Assembly: GCA_003313425.1 (NCBI GenBank) | Contig: NHZP01000054.1 | Location: forward strand, 1 to 64,000 | Length of the DNA: 64,000 bases | Reading direction: 5' to 3' | Origin: Pseudopyrenochaeta lycopersici | Taxonomy: Eukaryota > Ascomycota > Dothideomycetes > Pleosporales > Pseudopyrenochaetaceae | Shown: positions 1 to 8,415 of the stretch, one piece after another | Layout: each line of letters starts with the position of its first letter | Position numbering within the stretch: position 1 is the first letter of the stretch | Translations under genes and position numbers: made by a program | The notes under the pieces: model-generated | Told to the model about the DNA's origin: nothing | The model's database searches: none | Seen by the model: the letters and a program-made list of their open reading frames with translations, nothing else

Positions 1-71
1 CCTAACCCTAACCCTAACCCTAACCCTAACCCTAACCCTAACCCTAACCCTAACCCTAACCCTAACCCTAA
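1..71. repeat. Terminal telomere repeat, CCCTAA units
   Basis: About twelve perfect CCCTAA units run from the first base, C-rich strand 5' to 3' on +, as expected at a left chromosome end. The tract fuses directly to the viral-like array. The junction bases TAA are shared with the equivalent internal site at 1631-1633 (TAAGAACTCTG), so the telomere was added at a TAA microhomology. Confidence 0.97.
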
Positions 72-296
72 GAACTCTGATAGAGTGTGGGGCCAAGGGT
101 GTCTCCCACGTGCAACCCAGCGTCATCTGACTCACACGGTCCGTGCTGCGTGTTGCTTACAGGGGGCAGCGCCTCTAGCCTACAAGTAGTCTAACCCTTC
201 GGTACTCGTTCCACTCGCGGGCCCTGCTTAGGGTAAAGCCGTCGTGGTCCCGAGCGCAAGGCTCTCGACCACTTGACAACTTTCTAGTGAAAGGAA
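72..296. mobile_element. Partial unit: truncated common region at the telomere
   Basis: Bases 69-305 are identical to 1631-1867 (237 bp at a constant offset of 1562). Only the common region up to the stem-loop is present here; the gene part of this unit was lost at the chromosome end. Confidence 0.85.
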
Positions 297-329
297 TCAT
301 ATATAGGCTGCGCCTCACTAGAAATGTTG
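277..329. repeat. Stem-loop 1 (putative viral origin)
   Basis: Left arm CAACTTTCTAGTG (277-289), loop starting AAAGGAATCATATATAGG, right arm 316-329 with one extra T. The canonical nonanucleotide TAATATTAC of gemini-like viruses is absent. A small hairpin with loop GCAAG lies just upstream at 251-267. Confidence 0.75.
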
Positions 330-619
330 ACTGTGGCTGGAGTGTGACCTCCCGCCCACCCACTTCTGGGTGAGCACCATGTACCCCAAAACGACGCTAA
401 ATCGCGCACAGGGCAATTGACAACTTTTTTTTGCGCCACACTGTGTCGGACTTAGCCAAATTTATTCGAAAATTTTATGAACCGCATAACGTACCAATGT
501 CGCCGCAGTACATATATTACCAAAGAAATATAAGACTACCAAAATACTTGCCTTGTCTACGTCAAAAACAGCCCGCACTTCACCATCACAGCTATACGCT
601 GAAGGTGTCGCATCATACA

Positions 620-1443
620 TTAACACCATAACGCACCATGGACATACCTGCACGATAACCAATCTACCCGCGATGGAAACACCAACCCAACAGCATCGCT
701 AAATCCATTAAACCATCTATGCGATGGGAGCGGAAATGCACCGCCAAATACATCAAGACGTGCAAACCCACGCTGCCACCGACCTAGCAACAGACACGAA
801 GTGCAACACTTTCCAACTGTGCATCCACAAAGGGCACCACTAGAGAAATGCCCATTCTCTACAGCGCGGAACACCGCCTCCACTTCATCCGCCCTAGCAG
901 CATCAGCTGCAATCATAGTAACGAGTGGCAGTACCTGCCGCACAAACACATTGAGCATATCGACAGACAGCTCCGCAAACGCAACGAAGCTCCGCAGTTG
1001 ATCGTATTCTCCCACAACATCGACCTTCCAGACGAGACGCGCCCGAGACGCACCATCCAAATCGCCAGAACCCTCATAGCGATCTAAGCAGCTACAGTCT
1101 TTAAGCCTACCACAAGACATGGGAGGCTGCCCGCTCTCCTTGGTGAACCACCAGACCCGTTCCCCGTTCGCCTGCACGTGACACGTAAGAGAAATATCGT
1201 GTTCTACCAACACTACATCAACATCAGTTACTCTGAGTTTCAACCAACTCCACGGAGAAACACAACAGGGTACCCACTGTGAGAGTATTCTTCAATAATC
1301 CCTAACTCGTCTTCAGTCCCTGCAAACGGGTCCCCCTTGCAACCCTCTTCGAGGGCGTCCATAACAAAAGACGTATACTCCGCTACACTTGGCCGGTCCA
1401 CAGGCCTCCTAACGATATAAAACTCTCCGGGATGCAACTCCAT
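620..1443 (-). CDS. Viral-like family protein, unit A (258 aa, spliced)
   Basis: Function unknown. Model: exon 1 1443-1278, 47-nt intron 1231-1277 (GTGGGT..CAGAG), exon 2 1230-620. The ATG at 1443 sits in the context gcgATGGA shared with units D and E, about 90 bp from the TATA box. N-terminus starts MELHPG, like the other members (M[ED]xx[PA]G). Exon 2 has the family signature WWFTKESG, a four-Cys motif CGCTVGKCCTSC (C-x-C-T-x4-C-x2-C) that could bind zinc, and a C-terminal WFNGFSDAVG. Paralogous to the genes of units C and E and, more distantly, D. The acceptor CAGAG keeps the reading frame and aligns with the one in unit C. No signal peptide or membrane segment is evident. By context it is a viral accessory or movement-type factor, which is only a guess. 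The intron donor is not perfect, so the first exon is less certain. Confidence 0.6.
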
Positions 1444-1530
1444 CGCCCTGAACAACGCGTTCAAAAGAGAAAAGAGACGAAACTACACATAATAGAGAAC
1501 ACTCCGTGAGCGGGGAGAGAGCCTTCCCCT

Positions 1531-1540
1531 CTTATATGTC
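1531..1540 (-). promoter_or_regulatory. TATA box, unit A gene
   Basis: Minus-strand GACATATAAG about 90 bp upstream of the ATG at 1443, in the same place in the unit as the TATA boxes of the other units. Confidence 0.5.
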
Positions 1541-1838
1541 GATGTCCATGCTGTCTCTGCCAAGAGCACCTAGTCCCTAGCAGGCAATGTGGTGCCCCGT
1601 CCCTGCGTCTACGTTCATAGACCAATCAGATAAGAACTCTGATAGAGTGTGGGGCCAAGGGTGTCTCCCACGTGCAACCCAGCGTCATCTGACTCACACG
1701 GTCCGTGCTGCGTGTTGCTTACAGGGGGCAGCGCCTCTAGCCTACAAGTAGTCTAACCCTTCGGTACTCGTTCCACTCGCGGGCCCTGCTTAGGGTAAAG
1801 CCGTCGTGGTCCCGAGCGCAAGGCTCTCGACCACTTGA

Positions 1839-1880
1839 CAACTTTCTAGTGAAAGGAATCATATATACACAAGAAAGTTG
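1839..1880. repeat. Stem-loop 2 (putative viral origin)
   Basis: Left arm CAACTTTCTAGTG at 1839-1851, right arm at 1868-1880 with one mismatch. This loop is the shortest of the set. The hairpin with loop GCAAG is at 1813-1829. Confidence 0.75.
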
Positions 1881-2687
1881 ACAGAATGGGCCCGTGCCCA
1901 TCACAACCCATGTCTGCGCTCCCCGCGCCACAGCTAACGTGACCCTGCGTGACTGTCAGCCACACACAAAATCGACTTAGCCAATTTTTTTTTTCTGAAA
2001 AATGATGTTCAATGTTCCATCCCAGGGCGCCCACACCCTTACTGACTGAGCTCCGCAATAATAACTTCTCGTTATACTGGCTAACCTTCAAAAATCTATA
2101 CGATATAGTTACTATAGAGTAACACCATATACTATGACTTTATCTTAAAGGAAAATAAAAGACATAAAATACCTATAAAAAAAAATCCTTCTTGGTTACA
2201 CCACAAAATACGATCCTCTTAGTTCCACAGAACATCTTAACAAAACGTAGTACACTACACCACGCTTACTAGCTTTACTACCATTCTCTTTATTAGCATC
2301 CACCATCTAAACATAGGGAAGTCTACAACAAAACGCAGTAGAAGGGTAAACAAACCACACTACGCGCAGAAACAATTATTGTTTTTCTTGCCCTGCAAAC
2401 ACACTACTGTAGGTGAAAGGTACGCAAATCATAGATTGTACAGATAGAGAGACACCCTCGTCTACCGCATCAGCGACCGACAAGCTACACAGGGAGAGAC
2501 CACCGGGGTACGGCTCCGCGACATCGCCTAACGGTATAGCAACTTATCCTATAACGCCTCCTACGATGGCCTACGCCCACCACGCTGCATGCACGGGGTG
2601 TGCACGAGGCAGCTCCCGCACGTAAACATGTCTCCACAGTTGCCTCCAGCACCGCATAATAAGTACCTCCGCTATGCACCACACGGC

Positions 2688-2807
2688 CTACCGGACCACA
2701 GCGCGAACGAAGAGACGTCCTACGCAGGGCCAAAGGGCTAGGGCCATGGCCAAAATCGAAATGACCAATGCTGCCACAGCTAGCACAGGCACCAACCCTC
2801 CGTCCAT
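2688..2807 (-). CDS. Possible 39-aa single-helix membrane protein, unit B
   Basis: A short ATG ORF whose start context gcgATGGA matches the starts of the unit A, D and E genes. Residues about 5-29 are almost all hydrophobic (Leu, Val, Ala, Ile), followed by a basic tail (RLFVRAVVR): a classic one-pass membrane peptide. Mastreviruses encode a small movement protein with one membrane helix, which is a loose analogy only. The start is about 330 bp from the TATA box, and the transcript may be spliced in the leader (GTAAGT near 2930). A competing frame on the same strand (about 2895-2485, no ATG) is open for over 130 codons and contains a CxxC. Either frame, or neither, may be expressed. Confidence 0.3.
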   Translation of the reverse strand: MDGGLVPVLAVAALVISILAMALALWPCVGRLFVRAVVR

Positions 2808-3136
2808 CGCCTACGTCTCTGCAGATGTCTTCTACAACAAAGACCCTTAACACAAGTGCGTACAACGCATCCGCGATCCCGCTACACGACCCTATGTCTT
2901 CCGCCCAGTGCTACGAATAGAAGACCACTTACGTGAACAACGTTGGGAGGCACCGCCTTCAGCAAGATACCTCAACCCCTCCCTGGGAAAACCACCGGTT
3001 TATCAATGGGCATCTACCCACAAAACAGTACTGTTACGTTCCTCTTCAACGCTGAGGCGTACGACAAGACGTTCCACGAAAGGAGCAGCTACTCCAAAAC
3101 AAAAATGATCATACCATCCGTGGGCGGAGGCAGATC

Positions 3137-3144
3137 TCTTATAA
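3137..3144 (-). promoter_or_regulatory. TATA box, unit B
   Basis: Minus-strand TTATAAGAG in the position conserved among the units. Confidence 0.4.
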
Positions 3145-3419
3145 CCATCCTGTCTTCGCCAAGACACACTAGTCCCTAGTTAGCAGAGGGCTGCTCACTC
3201 CCCGTGTCTATCGCCATAGACCAATCAGACTGACGTTCTGAAAAAGAGTGGGCAAAGAAGCGTCATCTGACCCGCACAGTCCGTGCTCTGCTTTGCTTAC
3301 AGGGGGCAGAGGCCCTACACTCTAAAGAGTCTACCGCTTCGCTACTCCTTCCAGTCGTTGGCCCTGCTTACATGTAAAGTGTCAGGGGTCAAGGAGCACG
3401 GGGCTCCTCGACCACTTGA

Positions 3420-3462
3420 CAACTTTCTAGTGAAAGGAATCATATATAGCACTCGAAAGTTG
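3420..3462. repeat. Stem-loop 3 (putative viral origin)
   Basis: Left arm CAACTTTCTAGTG at 3420-3432, right arm at 3450-3462 with one mismatch. The upstream hairpin AGGAGC/GCTCCT is at 3392-3408. Confidence 0.75.
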
Positions 3463-3857
3463 TCGGAGGGGGCCCGTGCCCCAACATGACCCATGTCTGC
3501 GCTCCCCGCGCCACAGCTAACGTGACCCTGCGTGACTGTCAGCCACAGGGAAATTGGACTTAGCCAATTTTTCTGCAGATTCGATGTTCCATCTGAAGGG
3601 CTCCCACCCTCGATGACTAAGCTCGGCGTCACAAACCCTCTATTATTCTACTCCTATAAAATATACTCAGTATACATTGCTCTACCCAACTCCTATTTTT
3701 TTCAGTTTGAAAGAAAAGAAAACTAAAAACATAATGCATACAAGTACTTACTTTTAATTCGTAACCCACTGTTTAGAATAACTCTACAACAGCAACCTTA
3801 CCAAAAGAACTACACTTAACGTCATAACTGTACTCTCTTGCATAACAAGAGTACAGA

Positions 3858-4652
3858 CTACAACCTAGAGCGTCCGCAACTAAGCCAAGGGAGATTAGAA
3901 GGCTTTACAACACCGGCTCCGTCACTGAGCCCAGTAAACCACCTATTCTCTCCGCCTAAACGTATCCCACTAAACGTATCACAACGAGTAAAACGTGGCT
4001 GCCCTTCATACAGCAGTCCACAGTCATCACACTCCATAGTCCAGGTGCACCCGCATCCAACGCTACTGGAAAATCGCCCTTGATCAAGTGCGTCAAAGAG
4101 CGTATCGACCTCCTCCGCCTGCACGAGGTCTCCACGCCGTGTATGAAGATGGCACAGCAAACTGCGCGCCAACACATCCAATGTCTCTACTGACAGCTCT
4201 GCAAAGACAACCATACTACGTACAGTAAAGTCCCTCAACAAACTCACCTTCCAGATGAGAAGTGCCTGCCTAGGAACACTACGTGCACACAGTTCCTTAT
4301 AAGCGTTTAAACACCCCGTGTGCTGTTCCTCCACACACTGGGTAGGAAGGCATCCGCTCTCCTTGGTGATCCACCAAGATACAACCCCATTGAACTTCAC
4401 ATCACACGTGACCGACGCGCCGCACTCCGCCAACGCTACTACTCTGTCAGTTGGGGGACCTCCCCCTAACTAGAAGAAAGGAAGTATCCACTTACTGTGA
4501 ATGTGCCTCCGCACCCACTCCATGTGATTGTCAGATGGTGACAATACACGAACAGTAGCCCCTTCAACAAGGCTGTCCAGCCAACTTCGTACGTGGACAC
4601 CCAGTACACCAACGTCCATAACCGCGTTACTGCCTCCAGCGTGTGACTCCAT
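3858..4652 (-). CDS. Viral-like family protein, unit C (246 aa, spliced)
   Basis: Paralogue of the unit A and E genes; function unknown. Model: exon 1 4652-4496, 54-nt intron 4442-4495 (GTAAGT..CTGAC..CAGAG), exon 2 4441-3858. The ATG at 4652 is the first downstream of the TATA box and gives the family N-terminus MESHAGG. Exon 2 carries WWITKESG, a Cys pair after it (C and C about 10 residues apart), the motif CGCTWTMECDDC (C-x-C-T-x4-C-x2-C) and WFTGLSDGAG near the C-terminus. A nearer acceptor (TTAG) would leave an implausible 30-nt intron, so the CAGAG acceptor, the same as in unit A, was chosen. The frame is intact, with no sign of the RIP seen in the transposons further in. Confidence 0.62.
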
Positions 4653-4711
4653 CACAGTATCGTAAAAGAAGTGTTCTATAAAAACACACTCCGTAGCAAC
4701 AGATTCTCTGT

Positions 4712-4722
4712 TATTATATATA
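4712..4722 (-). promoter_or_regulatory. TATA box, unit C gene
   Basis: Minus-strand TATATATAATA about 60 bp upstream of the ATG at 4652. It excludes the in-frame upstream non-ATG extension as coding. Confidence 0.55.
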
Positions 4723-5001
4723 GGCATATCCATCCTGTTCTTTGCCAAGACACGCTAGTCCCTAGAGAGCAGCGGACTGCCTAGTCCCTACGTCCATATT
4801 CATAGACCAATCAAATGATTGATTGATAAAAAGAGTGGCAACCCATGGTCATCTGACTCACATATCCATGTCATGCTTTGCTTACCGGGGTCTCTTGCCC
4901 TAAACCCCAGGTGGTTTAACGCTTCGCTGTTCCCTCCAGTCACGGCCAGAGCTTAGAGTAAAGCCGTCGTGGTCCCGAGCGCAAGGCTCCTGACCACTTG
5001 A

Positions 5002-5061
5002 CAACTTTCTAGTGAAAGGAACCCTAATCATATATAGGCTTTTCGCCACACTAGAAAGTTG
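5002..5061. repeat. Stem-loop 4 with one telomere unit in the loop
   Basis: Perfect 13-bp arms (5002-5014 and 5049-5061). The loop reads GGAA, then CCCTAA, then TCATATATAGG: exactly one telomere hexamer (5022-5027) has been inserted at the point where the last unit of the array joins telomere repeats. Hairpin GAGC/GCTC with loop GCAAG at 4977-4989. Confidence 0.85.
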
Positions 5062-5501
5062 AGGGAGGGTCTGTGCGCGAAATCCGCGCCACACCCCCAG
5101 CGCGTGCTCTCTCGAGCAACCGTGACTCAGCATCGCCTCCAGCCACACACAATCGGACATAGCCAAAAAAATTTGCGATTTTTTTCTTGGACTTACCGTT
5201 TTTTGTTTTTGGTTGTTCCACATCTCAATCTACTGACTCTGTTTACACACCCCGCTCCCTGAGCTCCTACAGCCGCAACATACTGCAACACAAATATCAT
5301 GTGTGCTACAACAACTATTCCTAGTTCCCTCTCTACAGACACGAGAGAAAATCATCATCTTTACTGCTAATTCTTAGCAACAACCTATACTCGCTTCACG
5401 TATACAGAGTACAAAACCTGTCACTCACAGCCCAACGTACAGTATACAACATACACACTTCGTGCAAAATAATTGTCCTACATACGAACAATCCCTTCCA
5501 T

Positions 5502-6187
5502 CTAAGTCTCCAGCGCCGCCTGATCAGACAAACAACGAGTAGGTCTCAAGACACATTCGCATGTTATATCCATGACACCAAACCCCTCTAATAGTACCAC
5601 TAATACGCTAAACCTGGAACCTTCGACGACTTTATAGACGTTCGGTAGCACACTCTGTACCAGAAAATCAAACGCTGCGTCCGTCAACGGCACACACATA
5701 CTAATCTCCCTCATCCCTAACCCAGTCCGTCCACGCCCGTGGCCTGCATACGTGATGACAAGGTGCGACCCCTTCGCACAGGGTCGGCCCTTACTAACAA
5801 CCTCAAAGTGCCTATAACGTTGCAAAAACTCTGGCGAAATCTCTTTCTCGTCTTCGTCGGATACACCGCGGCCAGGAACCTGTTGATCCTTTACAAGGTT
5901 CCACTTGACAGTACCAGAAGGCTCCGCCTCGCACCAGACTGATGTGCCTTGCTTCACAAACTCTGTCCCAGAGAACAAGACCAAATTAGTTGGGGATCTC
6001 CCAACTTATATAGAGAGATAAGAGAGCACTCACCGTGCAACTGCGCCTTCAACGTATACACCTCCTCGCTATCCAGCTTCAACGCAGTCCCTGGGTCTAT
6101 CTTCATAGACCAATCAGATAAGAAATCTGAATCCGACTTAGGCGTGCTACCCTTTGTCCAGGACCATGATCCGGCTTGCATCTCCAT
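5502..6187 (-). CDS. Divergent viral-like family protein, unit D (204 aa, spliced)
   Basis: Model: exon 1 6187-6034, 71-nt intron 5963-6033 (GTGAGT, CAACTAAT branch, GGGACAG), exon 2 5962-5502. The start context gcgATGGAG and N-terminus MEMQAG match the other members, and exon 1 is 154 nt, exactly as in unit E. Exon 2 keeps the general shape (a Trp-x-x-x-Lys in place of WWxTKESG, and a region resembling the F-x-V-x-x-x-L-P helix before the Cys motif). It retains only CEC and one later Cys of the four-Cys motif, and lacks the C-terminal WFxGxSD block. It may be a specialised or a shortened paralogue. Function unknown; no membrane segment. Confidence 0.58.
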
Positions 6188-6298
6188 CGCAATCAACTAC
6201 CCGTTGAAATTAAGGAAAGGATATGAAAAATACTACAGAGAAACTGTAGATTTAGATACGCTCACTACCCGTGAGAAGAGATGGAGGGCACTCGCCTC

Positions 6299-6306
6299 TC
6301 TTATAC
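6299..6306 (-). promoter_or_regulatory. TATA-like box, unit D gene
   Basis: Minus-strand TGTATAAGAG about 110 bp upstream of the ATG at 6187, at the conserved position in the unit. Confidence 0.4.
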
Positions 6307-6596
6307 ATCTCTGTCTTCTCAGACCCTTGCCAATGCCAAGCTAAACTATTCCATACTTGGCAGGGTTCTGCCCACTCCATGCTGTCTATGTTCATAGACC
6401 AATCAGACTAAAGATCTGAAAAAGAGAGTGGCAACCCAGCGTCATCTGACTCACACGGTCCGTGCTGCGTGTTGCTTACAGGGGGCAGCGCCTCTAGCCT
6501 ACAAGTAGTCTAACACTTCGTTACTCGCTCCACTCGCAGGCTCTGCTTAATTGTAAAGTGGCAAGGGTAACCAGCGCAAGGCTGGTGACCACTTGA

Positions 6597-6650
6597 CAAC
6601 TTTCTAGTGAAAGGAATCATATATAGGCAAAACGCCACACTAGAAAGTTG
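6597..6650. repeat. Stem-loop 5 (putative viral origin)
   Basis: Perfect 13-bp arms (6597-6609, 6638-6650) around the loop starting AAAGGAATCATATATAGG. Upstream hairpin ACCAGC/GCTGGT with loop GCAAG at 6570-6586. Confidence 0.8.
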
Positions 6651-7019
6651 AGGATGGGCCCGTGCCCTCTTCGCGCCACACCTCCATGTGACCCAACATG
6701 GCCTCCAGCCACACGGAAATTGGACTTAGCCAAATTTTTTTTTTCTGAAAAATGATGTTCCATCGTAAGCGTAGCCACCCTTCATGACTGACCTCCGCCC
6801 TACAAATTCTTTGTTATTCTAATGGCCCTACCATTACAAAATCAGTACCTACCGAAATAAAGACAAAACTGAGTGTATCAACATACTGTTATAATAACGT
6901 ACTAAACTAAACTAAGCTGATACGCAAAATGTAACGCATCGTAATCGTAGACAACTACTACTACCTTAGTATACACCATATACATAGAGACAAAGGAGAG
7001 CAACTTACTAGTAATATTC

Positions 7020-7812
7020 TCACCAAGAACGACTGCAACCCAACCAGTTCCTGCCAGACGGTAGTACTGCTCCCACAGCGTCACTGATCCCAGCGAACCA
7101 GTCAAACTTTCCAGGCGGCCACTCACCGGAAAATGTATTTAACCAGAGAAATCTCGGTGAACAATAATGCGCATACGCACAAGGCTCACACTGTGTGGAG
7201 AAGGTACACGCGCAGTCGACCCGCGTACTATAGTACCCAAAGCACAGTCGATCAAATAACATACCGACTACAATACCCTCCGCAGCCTGCCCATCCGGCA
7301 GTGTGAGCAGAGGAAGAATGCGCTCCACCAACACATCCAGTGCCTTTACAGAAAGCACCGCGAAGGCAACAGAGCTTTCTAGCTCCCCGATGTTCAACGT
7401 ATCCACCTTGAGGACAAGAAGCGCCTTCAGCGTGCCACCCCGTGCACAAAGTTCGTTGTGATGCTTTAAACACTCCGTGTGTTTCTGAGAAACGCACTGA
7501 CGAGGCAACTTCCCACTCTCCTTGGTCACCCACCAGGATTGTCCCCCCGACAATGGCACATGCACAGTGATAGAGACACAGAGCTGGTGGAGCACTGTGA
7601 TGAGGTTAGTTGGGAAGGGCCCAACTTCTTCCGTGTCTTCTGTTTCTTTGACACTTACCAGGCACGTGATCCCTCACAGTCTGCTGTTCCATGGGTGTCC
7701 CTACGGACAATGCGGAAGAACTCCCTTCTTCTAACGCTTCCACAAGCGATAACAACTTTGTTGCACCACTATCTGGTGATGGCACTGCCTGCTCTCCAGG
7801 TTGCGAATCCAT
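7020..7812 (-). CDS. Viral-like family protein, unit E (242 aa, spliced)
   Basis: The best-supported gene model of the family: exon 1 7812-7659, 64-nt intron 7595-7658 with GTAAGT donor, CAACTAAC branch site and CACAG acceptor, exon 2 7594-7020. The ATG at 7812 gives MDSQPGE, parallel to MELHPGE in unit A. Exon 2 contains WWVTKESG, CACTFSTQCEPC (C-x-C-T-x4-C-x2-C) and WFAGISDAVG. Such an intron in virion-sense coding sequence implies nuclear transcription and host splicing, as in some geminiviruses. Function unknown. The three members A, C and E are alike enough in exon 2 to be clear duplicates with diversified first exons. Confidence 0.68.
7595..7658 (-). other. Intron in unit E gene
   Basis: 64 nt, GTAAGT donor, CTAAC branch 13 nt before the CACAG acceptor. 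Removal fuses exon 1 (phase 1) to the long frame with conserved WWVTKESG. It validates the weaker introns at the same place in units A, C and D. Confidence 0.7.
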
Positions 7813-7878
7813 CGCATGTGTAGTAAAAAAACTACATATTGTAAAACATATCCATGAACACAGATCCTCTGTTGTGAC

Positions 7879-7884
7879 TATATA
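7879..7884 (-). promoter_or_regulatory. TATA box, unit E gene
   Basis: Minus-strand GTATATAGTC about 70 bp upstream of the ATG at 7812. Confidence 0.5.
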
Positions 7885-8161
7885 CCTCTATCTATGGCAC
7901 CGCCAAGAGTAACTAGTCCCTAGCAGGCAATAATGTGCCCATTCCATCTGTCTACGTTCATAGACCAATCAAAGCATTGATTGAAAGAAGAGAGTGGCAA
8001 AGAAGAGTCATCTGACCCGCACTGTCCGTGCTCTGCGTTGCTTACTAAGTGCATGGCCCTAGCCTACAAGTAGTCTACCCCTTCGGTACTCGCTCCACTC
8101 GCGGGCGATGCTTATGTGTAAAGTGGCAAGGGTAGGCAGCGCGAGGCTGCCGACCACTTGA

Positions 8162-8215
8162 CAACTTTCTAGTGAAAGGAATCATATATAGGCGGAACGC
8201 CACACTAGAAAGTTG
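8162..8215. repeat. Stem-loop 6 (putative viral origin)
   Basis: Perfect 13-bp arms (8162-8174, 8203-8215). The upstream hairpin at 8135-8151 is GGCAGC/GCTGCC with loop GCGAG, a compensated change relative to units E and F. Confidence 0.8.
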
Positions 8216-8415
8216 ATTTCTGGCCTGTGCGCTCTCCGCGCCACACCCCCAGGTGACCCAACGTGCCCTCCAGCCACACATGAATTGGACTTACGCAATT
8301 TTTTTTCCAAAAATTTAAAATGATTTTCCAACACAATGTATATTCTATACCAATCCTAACTCCGTCTATCCCAAAACATAAAAAACTATACTAACTAAGT
8401 AAAACACAACCTGAT

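Larger units (their letters stand above)
297..1858 (-). mobile_element. Unit A of the array (1562 bp)
   Basis: Measured between the GGAA/TCAT points of the stem-loops at 277-329 and 1839-1880. It holds one spliced minus-strand gene (620-1443), a TATA box near 1531-1540 and the CCAAT block at about 1618-1628. The stretch 330-619 is non-coding and T-rich. Confidence 0.75.
1859..3439 (-). mobile_element. Unit B of the array (1581 bp), gene unclear
   Basis: Bounded by the stem-loops at 1839-1880 and 3420-3462, with a minus-strand TATA box at about 3137-3144. Unlike the other units it has no intact copy of the shared gene family. A 39-codon ATG ORF (2688-2807) and an overlapping longer frame without an ATG (about 2485-2895) are the only candidates. 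The unit may carry a different gene, or a decayed one. Confidence 0.7.
3440..5021 (-). mobile_element. Unit C of the array (1582 bp)
   Basis: Bounded by the stem-loops at 3420-3462 and 5002-5061. Carries a spliced gene at 3858-4652 and a TATA box at about 4712-4722. Its right edge is followed by a single CCCTAA (5022-5027) inserted in the loop of the next stem-loop. Confidence 0.75.
5028..6616 (-). mobile_element. Unit D of the array (1589 bp)
   Basis: Begins just after the inserted CCCTAA and ends in the loop of the stem-loop at 6597-6650. Carries the most divergent family member (5502-6187), with a TATA-like box at about 6299-6306. The segment 5062-5501 is non-coding. Confidence 0.75.
6617..8181 (-). 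mobile_element. Unit E of the array (1565 bp)
   Basis: Bounded by the stem-loops at 6597-6650 and 8162-8215. Carries the spliced gene 7020-7812, which has the clearest intron of the family, and a TATA box at about 7879-7884. The segment 6651-7019 is non-coding. Confidence 0.75.

Noticed and set aside
175..363. Short minus-strand ORFs in the common regions (e.g. 175-363, 1737-1931, 8075-8281)
   Set aside because: They span the stem-loop and common region and start at non-ATG codons or inside the structure; not credible genes.
2943..3179. Plus-strand frame in unit B with a GKTT-like string, as a P-loop Rep fragment
   Set aside because: Too short, no other NTPase motif, TTG start, and opposite to the conserved minus-strand TATA direction.
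4466..4495. 30-nt intron in the unit C gene (GTAAGT..TTAG)
   Set aside because: It would keep the frame, but it is too short for a fungal intron; the 54-nt alternative with CTGAC branch and CAGAG acceptor matches unit A.
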